Notes under the pieces: model-generated
Databases searched by the model: none
Told to the model about the DNA's origin: nothing
Seen by the model: only the letters and a program-made list of their open reading frames with translations
Made by a program: the position numbers and the translations under genes
Assembly: GCA_036897625.1 (NCBI GenBank)
Contig: JAYMTA010000972.1
Coordinates: 1 to 22,666 of the forward strand
Reading direction: 5' to 3'
Source of the DNA: Pelargonium cotyledonis
Lineage: Eukaryota > Streptophyta > Magnoliopsida > Geraniales > Geraniaceae
Length of the DNA: 22,666 nt
Part shown: positions 1 to 9,903 of the stretch, piece by piece
Position numbering within the stretch: the stretch's first letter is position 1
Layout: every line of letters begins with the position of its first letter

Positions 1-660
1 ATATATATTTTATTTGTAAATAAAAATTGAATTTATGAAAACAATACTATATTTTTATTGGATTCTAAAAATATGAATGTTAATGTATTATAATGAAATT
101 AGTGAACTTGGTCATTTTCAATTCATTTACTAATTTTGTGATGGATTTGAATTGTGCAGTGAATAAATGGAAGGTTAGACATTAGTGATTAAATTTGAAT
201 TCATGCATATGTATAAAATTGTAATGAATTTGAATGTTGAGGTCAACTTTTAATAAATAATGTTTTCAAATGCAATGGTTTAGGTGACTCATGATGAGTC
301 ATCAGATATGGCCCCTTGAAAACGTTTGTGGAGATGATAAGGTTTACTGAAACGTGATTAATGTGTGGAACTTGAGTAATGTACGTGGGTGTGGACGACT
401 AGGGAAACAAGGGATGCTTGGTATCCTTTAGAATTAGTCTATTTCATCGAAAGTGGGCGTTGAAATTCAGAATGATTTTTAGATAATTTGTCGTTTCGAG
501 ATGTTGGCCAAAAGTTCGATTAGTTTTTCTCCATTTGTTGTGTTGTTTTTCAATTTCATTTTTTAATTACAATATGTTTAATACGCAATAATTTATCGAT
601 ACACACGTAAAAATAAGTAGAAACGTCGTTACCGTATATAACAAAAATATTATCAAAACA
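1..660. other. AT-rich intergenic stretch, no gene seen
   Basis: I see no convincing coding exon, RNA gene or structured repeat here on either strand. The DNA is AT-rich with scattered short homopolymers and many stops in all frames. It ends where the SINE-like stretch begins. Confidence 0.6.
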
Positions 661-810
661 TGTCGGGTCAAGTGGTTAAAACACTTTGGATTCACTATGA
701 GATCTCAAGTTCGAGCCTTATTGCCGACGGTATGAAGTGAGATTTATGAAGTAGAGTTTAAGGTGACGTTCTCTTGGACAAATATGATGTCTCATTGCTG
801 ATAAAAAAAG
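661..810 (+). mobile_element. tRNA-derived SINE-like element
   Basis: A tRNA-like head at about 661-720 has an A-box-like stretch (GGTCAAGTGGTTA, about 666-678). A B-box match, GTTCGAGCC at 709-717, lies about 40 bases downstream, which is normal spacing for an internal RNA polymerase III promoter. A tRNA-unrelated body follows and ends in an A-rich tail (about 800-818). This order (A box, B box, body, A-rich end) is that of plant tRNA-derived SINEs. I could not find a clean target-site duplication, so both boundaries are approximate. It cannot fold as an intact tRNA, so it is not a functional tRNA gene. Confidence 0.55.
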
Positions 811-1383
811 AATAAAAGTATGTATCAGATAATGTAAAATGTGATTGTAACAGTAAGTTAAAAGTTGCTTGTATTTATGATCATTAATGAACAGGTGTTT
901 ATGTGATTAGTGTTGGTTACAATGTTATTGTAAAGCCTAAATGATGGTAAATAAAATGCAAAATTTAAAAAACAAAACTTAAAAATTGAATTTTGAAAAG
1001 AAAAAAGAAAAAAAAGCAGAGAAAATGTGAGCCCAGTCTAAAAGTCGTAGACTGGATATTGTAAGAACCTAAGACCTGTACTTTTGCGAATTTACAGAAA
1101 CAAAAGACAGATCCAGAATCAAGATCAACACCATCACTAACTAGAGATGACGTGTTCTGTCCGTTTGCAATTGCATGTAACACGACACGTGCAAAACGCT
1201 TCCTAACGATCAAAAATATAGAGCCTAAAATCTGGCAACGACAGCGTTAAGGAAGTTGGGTTTGACAACGCCACATAAACATAATTTATGAAGCTCAAAA
1301 ATAAATTTTTTTAAGGCCCGACAATTTTTTAATCCCTATTACGGCTTAACATGGTTTGAATCATTGGATTTCAGTATTTTTTT
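811..1383. other. Intergenic stretch, no supported gene
   Basis: No convincing gene. An 82-codon minus-strand open frame at 965-1213 is low-complexity at its end, consisting of Phe runs from an A-rich tract, and lacks any recognisable domain. The right part (about 1230-1383) may belong to the outer arm of the neighbouring fold-back element, but the match weakens there. Confidence 0.5.
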
Positions 1384-1932
1384 TTAATTAAACTCATGTT
1401 ACCGTTTGTATTCGGTTTTGATGTGTCACGTCAGCTGACATGTATCATCACGTTTCCTTAGAGCATCAATTTTGTTGGGGCTCAATTTCAATACTTGTAT
1501 GTCATAATTATGTATTTTTGAGGGAGAGAGAGAGTGAGTGAGTTCTTAGATGTCATAATTATGTATTTTTGAGAGAGAGAGAGAGAAAGAGAGAGCTATT
1601 TTGGTATTTCATGCATCCCCGGACCAAGCAAAATATAGAGTCCCCTTTGTGATACTCATGCATTTTGGACGAACAATTTTGTTGCTTTTAAATTTTTAGT
1701 CCATGTCAGCTTACATCTATGATAGATGAGACGATAACGCTTCATTTTTTTAGACAACCACGCTCAAAACGTCTTTTTGGCGTTTTTGCCTTCAAATATA
1801 AATGAAACGTTATCATTCCATCTGTCACTATTGGAAGTATGACGTGTATTGCCGACATAGTCTAAAATCTTCTGTGGCATGATGACATGTCACAACAAAA
1901 CTGGCTACAACCGATAACGTGAGTTTAGTTAA
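1384..1932. mobile_element. Diverged fold-back (MITE-like) element with long inverted arms
   Basis: The left arm at 1384-1430 (begins TTAATTAAACTCATGTTACC) matches the reverse complement of 1886-1932 (begins TTAACTAAACTCACGTTATC) at most positions. Weaker pairing seems to run outward: TTGGATTT occurs near 1366, and its complement near 1940. A second inner pair lies at 1721-1747 and 1801-1826, sharing GATAAC and TTCATTT on the paired strand. There is no coding capacity. Long, nested, diverged inverted arms without a transposase suggest an old non-autonomous DNA transposon, perhaps Mutator-like, but family and exact ends are not settled. The true right end may be near 2016, where a reverse-strand GGGTTAATATGG begins. 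Confidence 0.6.
1499..1600 (+). repeat. 51-bp tandem duplication with GA microsatellite
   Basis: The 24-base block ATGTCATAATTATG followed by TATTTTTGAG occurs at 1499 and again at 1550. Each copy is followed by an imperfect (GA)n run, so the period is 51 bases. The GA runs differ in length and interruptions, as expected after slippage. It lies inside the fold-back element. Confidence 0.85.
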
Positions 1933-2016
1933 AAATAAAATCCAAGAGCTCAAAATAAGCTAATCCTTGAATTAGAGACTAAAGCATAAAAAAGTGAGAC
2001 AATACCATATTAACCC

Positions 2017-2424
2017 TAAAATTAATTTTAAATTGTGATCATTGCTCAGGAGATTGTGTCATAGTTTTGGTCCATATTCCATAACTAAAAGAAGAAAGGG
2101 TCATAAGAGTCCATTCATAATGTTGGTTTTGATTTCTTGGGTCAGATAGTAACTCACAAAATAATAGTAACTCATAATGTTGACATTTATATACAGATTT
2201 GATATTAATTCTCTTGACTAAAAATAGAAATGAAAATATTGTATTTGCTTTTGTGTCATATTCTAGTTGACTCAGATTGATAAAGCAAATTAAAGCATCA
2301 TTTGTAGCAGCTGTGTGATTGTGGGACATTGGTGGTGCCAAGCCAGGCCATTTTCTTTCTTCTTCTCAATGACATCTGAGCAGACAAACATCAATCCTCA
2401 AGTTAAGTGTACATGTTTAATTAG
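2017..2424. other. Intergenic stretch, no supported gene
   Basis: No gene is supported. A 100-codon minus-strand open frame at 2039-2341 has no recognisable motif, no splice partners and ordinary intergenic composition. Confidence 0.5.
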
Positions 2425-2586
2425 TGTTTTTGTGCATATCTTCTTCACTCTATGATGTCCTCTTATAGTGTGTCATGGACATGGTGGTGTGCTTTTATCC
2501 TCGTGCGTTTGTTGCGTCTTAGACTTTGTACTGATGTGAGGCGCAACTTTTTCTCCTAGGTTGGGAACCGCTATCCCTAGTACCAA
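2425..2586 (+). repeat. Direct repeat copy 1 (~155-bp unit)
   Basis: This is the first of two diverged copies. Shared landmarks in order are TTATAGTGTGTCATGG, TTTTATCCTC, TGCGTCTT, TCCTAG and CCCTAGTACCAA. The second copy lies at 2721-2877. Indels between copies rule out a recent duplication. No coding sense is evident; it may be a remnant of an unidentified retroelement. Confidence 0.7.
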
Positions 2587-2720
2587 TAGTTATGAGACAC
2601 TTTTTTTGGGTACTTCGAGAACCTTCTCCTTCTTCTATGTTCCTGGACCTGTAAAACAAGACTTTCTATAGTGGAAGTCCCTCTGATGCTTTAGTTGAAT
2701 TTCTATGATAGTAATATGTG

Positions 2721-2877
2721 GGGTTTTTGTTTTTACTTTCTCCGCTCTGTGATGCCTCCTTTATAGTGTGTCATGGTGGGGAATTTTTATCCTCATGGGT
2801 TTGCTGCGTCTTTGTTTCTGAACTGGTGCAAGACGTGACTCTCCCTCCTAGAATGAGGATCGCTCTCCCTAGTACCA
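2721..2877 (+). repeat. Direct repeat copy 2 (~155-bp unit)
   Basis: This is the second copy of the unit at 2425-2586, with the same landmarks in the same order about 290 bases downstream. A 64-codon open frame through it (2718-2912) is not conserved in copy 1 and is taken as chance. Confidence 0.7.
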
Positions 2878-3131
2878 ACACCTACTTCGCTCTTCTTTTT
2901 TTTAATATTTAATTAAATTATTAATTCAACTTTTTCCAGATTCAAATATTCTTTTATTCTCTCCCTTAAATTATCACAAGTTTAGGTAGGCAATGCTTTC
3001 AAACTTTTGCTCTGTTTTTTATTGTTATGGGGCATTTTGTGGATGACGCAAGAGAAAGAGAGTTGTTGATACATTTACACTAATTAATTCACATGAAGTA
3101 GTAGTGACATTCTGTGTTGTGTGTAACTAAA

Positions 3132-3140
3132 TATTTAAAG
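3132..3140 (+). promoter_or_regulatory. Possible TATA-type element
   Basis: TATTTAAAG lies about 205 bases upstream of the chosen ATG of the small plus-strand gene, which would leave a leader of roughly 170-180 bases. The 3145-3345 stretch is pyrimidine-rich near its end, as plant 5' leaders often are. This is motif evidence only. Confidence 0.3.
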
Positions 3141-3345
3141 GCTTGTGCCTTGGACTGTTTTGATTCATCATTTGTCTCCAAGTTTGAAACTTTCTTCACC
3201 ATGTAACAAGGTGTTCAATTTCGATCCAACCAAGGAATTCATGCCTGTGTTTTTGTCTGTTCGGCCAAAAATTCACTTACAAATCTTAAAAAATCTCTCT
3301 GTCATCAAATTTATTTCCATTTCTTGATTTTTATTCCTCACCAAA

Positions 3346-4242
3346 ATGCCAAGAAGAAGAATGGTAAATTTTCAGGTATCCGAAATATATAGATTATATC
3401 CGCATGATATTGTTGGTGACTTGGTTTCTGATGAGTTTCAGGTGCCATGCTGCACAGAGAAGACAGTGTTGATAGCTGTGTATGTAGAGAAGCCAAATAG
3501 CAGCAGAAGATTCTCATTAAATCATCATCATAGTCTTCATGATCAACATGCCATTATCAAACAAGAGGTAGTTCATTACAAAAACCATGGTGCTGGTTTT
3601 GACAGAAGAGCTGAGCTTCTTAGCTACTCGAGGCGCCTCCGGGAGTCTGCTACACCATCTGCATCCACTCCTTCACAGTCAAAGCCAAAGCCTGTCTCTC
3701 CCAGCAACCATCAACCTTTAACCAGGGTACTTCATCAACTCATTTTCAATATGTTATGTTAGATTTAGTCTCGAGGGTCATTTATGTACACAACCTTACA
3801 CGTACTTTTGTACATAGATTGTTTCCGAGACTCAAACTTGTGATCTCAGTCACGGGCTCAGATTCAATTTGCTTACTGATTCTTGTATAAAAGACTGAAA
3901 TTGTGGATATTTGCTGTCTGATAGAGTTTATCTGTTCAAAGGAAGCAAAAACATTCAAGAACTCCAAATTGTCTGAGCAACTGGAAAATCTTGATTCCCA
4001 GTTTCCTCGAATCTTTTACATGTAAAGAGGGAAGAAGAAAAAGAATACCCAATGGATTCTCAACTGATAAGATCAAATCAGTCATGAAAAGCTTTGAGGT
4101 AAGAATGTTTTATTCATTTTCAAAGTGTAGAATTTCAAGAACAAAATCTTGTTTCAGAATCTAACTAAACAAATTCATTCAGGTGCGAAAGAACTTGGGA
4201 TTTATCTCCAATTTGCTGCCAAAACTACGAAAACGCAGGTAA
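3346..4242 (+). CDS. Uncharacterised plant protein, three exons
   Basis: Rebuilt as exons 3346-3726, 3925-4098 and 4183-4242, all phase 0, giving 204 codons plus TAA. The last intron has a clear CTAAC branch-like site at 4161. Exon 1 carries PCCTEKTVLIAVYVEKPN, a His-rich patch, RRAELLSYSRRLRESA, then a Ser/Pro/Lys-rich linker. Exon 2 carries NWKILIPSFLESF and a basic stretch; the C-terminus is strongly basic (LLPKLRKRR). There is no signal peptide or membrane segment. I do not recognise a named domain; the look is of a plant-specific hypothetical protein, and the basic tail could favour nuclear location (inference). The exon 2 start is uncertain: AG at 3923-3924 follows a good pyrimidine tract, while AG at 3944-3945 would drop seven residues. 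Part of exon 1 could be spliced out (see 3376-3441). The first ATG is chosen because the frame is open from it; an in-frame ATG also lies five codons later. Confidence 0.7.
3376..3441 (+). other. Possible in-frame retained intron (exitron) in exon 1
   Basis: These 66 bases begin GTATCC after TTTTCAG and end TTTCAG before GTGCC, so both edges are valid splice sites. The length is 22 codons with no stop, so reading through or splicing both keep the frame. Spliced, the protein would read MPRRRMVNFQ-VPCCTEK and be 182 aa. The segment is T-rich, has a CTGAT branch-like site near its end, and is short for a plant intron. Sequence alone cannot tell retained from removed. Confidence 0.4.
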
Positions 4243-4468
4243 ATACTACATTCAGCTAGAATCTATACCTATTCAGAACAGGTGTTGTTTGATTTGTAGC
4301 AATGACTTTCCATTGTTGAATAAGATTGTGATACAATTGTTATTCAAATGAGAATACAATATGGATCGTCTTTCCATCTGAGCAAATATGTTTCGCGTAT
4401 CTGAAAAGTTTCTAGCTAAATGGGAGAACTGGTTAAGTAATATTCCTACATATCTGCAACATGTAGAT
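4243..4468. other. Convergent 3' regions of two genes
   Basis: This 226-base gap lies between the stop codons of the plus-strand unknown gene and the minus-strand subtilase. AATAAG at 4319-4324 is a near-canonical poly(A) signal for the plus gene, 77 bases past its stop. Both 3' untranslated regions must fit here or overlap. No other feature is seen. Confidence 0.5.
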
Positions 4469-7400
4469 TCAAAGATTTGAAGATCCTAAAGAGGTGATCA
4501 CATAAACCGCTATTGGAACTCTAACAACATGATTTCTGCTACCTTGCAATACCATTTCCCCGAACGAGTAAGCATTGGTAGCCTCAGTTGCGTCTAGCAT
4601 AAGCGTAATGTGCCTCGAAGCATTAGGACTAATCCTGAAAACCTGTGGCTCTACAGTGATGTTAACACCTAATGGTTCCTTCACTGTCACTTCATATGTC
4701 TCTCTTAGCTTGCTTACATTGGTTACTCTTCGGATCACCCTCCTTGAACCAACAAGATTGGAGACTGTCACGCTTGGTGTGTTCAGATCTGAGCACCAGG
4801 CTGTCTTGTTAACCGGGCAACCAACTCCAGTTGCTCGTCTCACAGACTCATCATCAACACCAGGAACCGAACATAGGAACTGTACGTAGTGTTTGAAAGA
4901 GGCATTGAATATAAGCCCTGGATCAACAGCTCTAGTTGGGTTGATCGACCCAGCGCCAAAATCAAATGGGGTAGCAGTAGCTAGTCGGTTAGTTAGCTGG
5001 GCTAAGATAGGAGCACCGAATTGATCAGTTACATCTGAAGTAGTCATCATAGCTGATGTTATTGCAGCAGGACTCCACCTAGGGTGCCTCTGTTTGATCA
5101 AAGCAGCAATACCAGCTACATGAGGCGTAGCCATGCTTGTACCAGACACAAGCGCGAAGTTTTGACCTGGTAAGTACACAATAAGGCACAGATAACCTTC
5201 ACCAAGCTGCATATGAAGTTTACATATTGAAGTTAGTTATATACATATATAGAATATATATACCTTTGATGTATGGATCTCCTTCACTGTTGGGGCTCCA
5301 CGCAGCCCAAATGGAAGATCCAGGAGCCATGACATTTGGTTTGAGAACGTCAGCAGTTTGCAGAAGTGCATTGTTGACATCAGGGCCTCTAGAGGAGTAG
5401 GAGGCAACAATTGGTGCCTCGCCGCTATAAACTGCTTGCCTACCATCTAAAATCCTTGCTGTTGCTGAAAAAACAACTGCTATTCCAATGCTGCTCCTAA
5501 TAGTGTTCTTGTTGTAATACTCCCATAAGGACTGCAACATAGACCGTATTAAGCTTTTTCTGTCCCTGATAGATACCTTATAAACAGATAAGATAAATGG
5601 GTCTTACCGAGGAAGCTTGTAGGTTGTTCAGGACAATGCCAGGGACCTGTAAGGTCACTGTGGTGCCCTTAACTTGCTCAGAACCCATATTTGGGTCCAT
5701 TGTGATTATGAAACCAGCAGCTCCTATCTTCCTTATAGTGTCTGCAACAGTTGCAATGCTAGCTGTGTCATACTCAAAATCAAAGTTATATGTGCAGATG
5801 ATTAGCTTCCCTCGAACCAGTGATAGTATGAACTGTCCGGGTTCTTGACAGCTCTCAATGGCTGGGAAGCCAGTGGTACCATTCCTATGGCAGACATCAG
5901 CTGCAGCAGCTATTGGGAACAGTACCTCTCCAGCTGTGGAAGCTGAAAATTTGATAACACAAATCAGTAATCTTAACTAGTAGCTGAGCAGTATAAGGGA
6001 ATGTTAAATTTTAGTTTGAAACTGTAAGAAATGGATGAACAAGAAAGATAAGAAATTGAATTACGTGCAAGGCCAGTGCCGGTGTAGCTTTCTCCATTGC
6101 CTAATCTAATTGTATTGTTGTACTTGCGGTCAGTGATAGAGGCAGCAACACTAACGATCCAAGGGCTAAAGGAAAGGATTGAACTGGAAGATGGCCCACC
6201 ATTACCAGCAGCTTGAACAACAAGAACACCAGCTTTTGTAGCAAACAAGAGCTCCATTTCCAGCAAATTGAGAAAAGCAGCAGGACCTTGAGGAACACTT
6301 GAAGGCCCTATTGAGAGGCTTAGTATATCAACTCCATCTCCCACCGCCTACATAAAGCAAATATTTGTTGAGACAAGTTAGATGAAATTTGAACAAACCA
6401 TATCAGCTCAATGCTTCTACCTTTTACTTTTATATTCTATTCTACAAGATAGAATCGAGTTTTAAAGATTCTTTCAAAGCAAACCTGATCAACAGCAGCT
6501 ACAACATCTGACATGTAACCTCCAAAAGTATAAAGAGCCTTGTACACAGCAATTCTACGGACAAAAAAGGAACATTACACAAGTAGAATAAATTTCACCA
6601 TTTGTAGAGTATAGGAGCTTTTTAGTTATTTTTTCCAGTTACCTTGCTCCTGGAGCCATACCACTTGCAAATCCATAGTTATAACCATTGGCTACAACTG
6701 CTACATGGTGGTTTCCGGCAGCTGTTGAAGCTGTATGGCTGTCAAAGCATCAAATTAACATTTGAAATTATTCCTAATTACTATCCTTTGAAGAACTTTA
6801 AGCTGTAGCAATCACATTGACAAAAACAAAAACAAAAAAAACACTTGCCTTCCATGACCATCAGCGTCAAAGGGGGAGGCATAATCACGCGTGGCATTGA
6901 AATCACCAGCAGCAATTGCAGCCTGCGCAAAATACTGCGCCCCCACAATCTTGTTGTTGCAAACTGTTGAAGGGAACCTCTCTCCAACAGCACATGTCCC
7001 TTTGTATTTGCTAGTAGTAGTTTTGAGATGCCTATCTTCATCATCGCTACTTTCAAGTGAGTTGCTTATGAAACTAGGATGATAAGGATTGATCCCGGTG
7101 TCAATCAACCCTATCACCACACCCTTACCAGAACTCTCTGCTCCTCCTAACATTGGCCAAACAGCTGCAGGAATTCCTAGGAAATCAGGTGTATGTGTTG
7201 TAAGCTTCTCCATTTTCACATCTTCATGGATTTCCCTGACTCCCATAGCATTTCGAAGGGTATGAATAACCTACATGCAGTTTTTACCGTGATTAGAGGT
7301 CTTCGTAAAGTGCAAATGACAAGCAGCTTATAAAACAGGCCTTTTCATGGGACTCATGAAATTGTTCACATATGCAGAAACTTTCATTTGTTTTTGGTAG

Positions 7401-7922
7401 TAGATGATTACGAGATACTATAAATAGATGTTGAGCTTTAGTGGTTGAGTGCTAGATCTTGCAAGCATTTATTTTTTAAACAAATAAAAGAAGAAGAAAT
7501 AAGATGTACCTCATTAGAAGTGGCATGGATGGCAAAGCCATTGAGGAGATGAGTGTAGCTGTAGAGTTTAGTGTAGGAGCCTTTTTGCAGGAGAGACTCC
7601 AAGAAAGTGTCATGCCCACTGCTTAATCTCTCTTTGTAGGCCTTTGCTGCTGCATCACTCCCATTCCCATGTGTAATGTTTAAACTGATAAATCACCCAA
7701 TTAAACAACATATTCAGCAAATAAACAAATTCAAGTAAAAAATTATCATATTATAGGATTCAATTGGAGTAACTAGCTAACAAACCTGGATGGAGCTTGC
7801 TTTGTCTGGTAAGATAATACTGAGTCTTCTTCCATTAGGACCATGAAGAGCTTTGCATTAGCTAATAAAGGGTCCACAAATGCAAAAACATGAAGGAAAA
7901 TGAAAATACAAAGGGAAGCCAT
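4469..7922 (-). CDS. Subtilisin-like serine protease, SBT2 clade (MEROPS S8)
   Basis: A complete secreted plant subtilase, an endopeptidase of the apoplast. Nine exons (5' to 3'): 7922-7786, 7684-7510, 7270-6849, 6738-6643, 6554-6485, 6347-6065, 5942-5608, 5531-5264, 5166-4469, giving 827 aa, usual for the clade. Residues 1-23 form a hydrophobic signal peptide ending LLANA. Residues ~25-130 are the I9 propeptide (KLYSYTHLLNGFAIHA). Catalytic residues are Asp161 (GLIDTG), His243 (GHGSHTAS), oxyanion Asn349 (AAGNGGP) and Ser606 (SGTSMATPH). A protease-associated domain fits ~400-510 and an Fn3-like domain the last ~110 residues. Several N-glycosylation sequons (NAT, NNT, NGT, NVS, NIT, NAS) suit secretion. 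WAAWSPNSEGDPYIKG points to SBT2; which member is unclear. Intron 3 has a GC donor. The start is the only ATG giving a signal peptide. Substrate is not predictable. No break is seen. Confidence 0.95.
6739..6848 (-). other. GC-AG intron 3 of the subtilase
   Basis: The exon ends at 6849 with GGAAG and the intron begins GCAAGT, a strong match to the GC-donor consensus AG|GCAAGT. The acceptor is TTTGACAG before 6738. Joining AG to C makes Ser245 and restores GHGSHTAS around the catalytic His. The GT four bases downstream (6844-6843) would shift the frame and destroy this motif. Confidence 0.9.
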
Positions 7923-8586
7923 TAAAGGGATCAAAATTTGTGAAGAAAAGAAGAGGCTCCTGTTAACAATATCGACGAGAGAAAGCTAGAATCTCAATAC
8001 CTAGATAAGCCGTGATCGAACTTAAGATAATTAGGTAAAAGGGGCTAATTCGCTAAAACATGCTAATGTCATTCATGGCAACCATACATACAAACATGAC
8101 TTTCTCATTGTCAACCCACTTTGTACATGCAGTTAAGCAACCTCTCCACACAAAAAAAAAAAATAAAAAAAAAAAAAAAAAACAAAAGCATGAATTTATG
8201 AAGATAGCTTTGAATGGGACCTGTGACTGCAGTGTATTAAGTCTTTCTACAGTTCAGGCATGAACCAGGAATACAAACAGTTCGGCAACATCATATCATA
8301 GAAAATGTCACAATAGCAATTTGTTCGAAATAGGAAAGCACATGTATAATATGTCGAATCATAATCATATTCCCTTCATGTAAGATAGAGATATCAGTAT
8401 TAATGATTACCTAATTTTAAGATATACACAGCTCCAATACTATAAAAGTGTAAATGAATTACACTGGCTCATTAAAAGGTTGAAAATGAATTACATTGGG
8501 CAACTAAGTCTGGTCTGAAGTAAAAAATTATGTATGGTTCTCTCAGTATACAACAGAAATAGCGTCATTTTGAGAATGGAAGAAAA
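7923..8586. promoter_or_regulatory. Intergenic region: methyltransferase 3' UTR and subtilase promoter
   Basis: The 664 bases lie between the stop of the upstream methyltransferase and the ATG of the subtilase, both minus strand. The right side should hold the methyltransferase 3' UTR; AAATGAATTACA followed by C/T and TGG occurs twice there (8452-8467, 8484-8499). The left side should hold the subtilase leader and promoter; no convincing TATA box was found. A 31-base A-tract on the plus strand sits in the middle (8152-8182). Confidence 0.55.
8152..8182 (+). repeat. Near-pure poly(A) tract
   Basis: A run of A broken only by a T at 8164. On the minus strand it is a poly(dT) tract about 230 bases upstream of the subtilase ATG. 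Such tracts disfavour nucleosomes and are common in promoters; it could equally be a retroelement tail, but no element body is recognisable 5' of it. Confidence 0.85.
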
Positions 8587-9903
8587 CTATAAAGATCTTT
8601 GCTGTCGAGTGTACTCCCAAAGAGCAATAGCGCCACTGACATGCACATTGAGGGACCTAACAACACCCAACTGAGGAATCTCAATGCAAGCATCCAGACT
8701 GTGAATTATATCCACAGGTATACCCTCCTTTTCGCGCCCAAGGACCAATACCTGGCAAAAGAATGTAGAGTCAGAAAACGTACTATAGCTTTTCTGATAC
8801 AATTGAAAATACAGGAGACATTTGTTTAATAGGATAACCAACTACCTCTATAAATAGGTAAAGATAATTTCTCTAAAATTCCCAAGTTTTACTTTAGTTT
8901 TTAGTATTTTTCGGTAAACAAAATAATTCAAAGATCACTTCAGGTGAGCATCAAAACAGACTGAACACAACAAATATCTAAATTTTAATGGGGGAAAAAA
9001 TAGTGTCTTTCCACTGACTGATCACGAACTGAAAAACCTGAATGGTTTAAAAAAATTCCAGCTTACCGTTTTCTTGGGAAACTTGTACTGATCAAGTGAT
9101 ACACTATTCGCAGTTTGCTCCAATCCCAAAATGGAGAAGCCTTCTCGCTTCTTTTTTTCTAGAAAGACCTTCACACTGTTGACCGGGACTTCAATGATGG
9201 GAACCCACTTTTCTGCTGTCACACTAAAATACGAATGAAGCTTGTAAATTGAAAATTCATCATTTGAGATATATGGTAAAAGTAAATTAGTTAAAAAGGG
9301 TCACTAACTACATAACAAATACACTATAAGAAACTCATAACAGAACTAGAATCTTCATACATTCCCAAAACATTACATGTTAATTAGGAGTTGAGACCCC
9401 AACCTTTTTCTTTTAAAAAAAGACTAACCAAAAAAAAAAAAAGGCATGATACCAAAAGAGCCATGCCATTTACCAAATAAAAGTGAATTTTAAAATCAAG
9501 CATAGCCAGTAAACAAAAAGGAGATGAGCAAATATTGGGCATGAAGAGCTTCAGAAGAGCTTATATCAAAACCTGATTAGTTGGAACTGTTTGTCACGCA
9601 TTATGCTTCGATCTGCAATCGCTAAACCAGCTGCTTTAAATATCTGCTTGCAACAATGATTTTTGGTAACAGAATGTGAGCCTTAAATAATTACCGGCAC
9701 TGGATTCAAGTGGCATAAGATGAATAAACCACATATAATAGTATAACACACCTCACATGTTCGTGCCAATCCTGCAAGGTTAGGTATGCGATCAAGAAAT
9801 GACGCCACAAGAATAAAATGTTGTTGACTTGCCCTCATTCTTTCCATAGCCACACTTCTAGATTGCAACAAGTGATTAAGAAGTTGGTCCTCCTTTTCCA
9901 TTT
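8587..9903 (-). other. Catalytic SpoU domain exons of the methyltransferase
   Basis: The last four exons (9903-9752, 9643-9573, 9223-9067, 8751-8587) encode the knot-type methyltransferase. Residues are numbered from the first visible exon. Motif 1 is [10 protein letters not shown] with Asn1239 and Arg1245. Motif 2 is [11 protein letters not shown] with Glu1331. Motif 3 is [20 protein letters not shown] with Asn1359. These are the family's cofactor-binding and catalytic positions, all intact. The protein ends ten residues after ALWE, normal for the family. Confidence 0.93.

Noticed and set aside
965-1213. 82-codon minus-strand open frame
   Set aside because: Phe-rich end comes from an A-rich tract; no motif, splice partner or promoter context supports a gene.
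2039-2341. 100-codon minus-strand open frame
   Set aside because: No recognisable domain and ordinary intergenic composition; judged a chance frame.
3145-3327. 60-codon plus-strand open frame upstream of the unknown gene
   Set aside because: Lies in the likely leader of that gene and shows no protein-like features.
5167-5215. Upstream acceptor (ATGCAG, near 5215) for the last subtilase exon
   Set aside because: Splicing there gives an immediate stop (TGG TGA) in the required phase; the acceptor before 5166 restores YIKGQNFALVSGTSM.
8060-8263. 67-codon plus-strand open frame with a Lys run
   Set aside because: The Lys run is the poly(A) tract translated; it lies in the intergenic region and has no other support.
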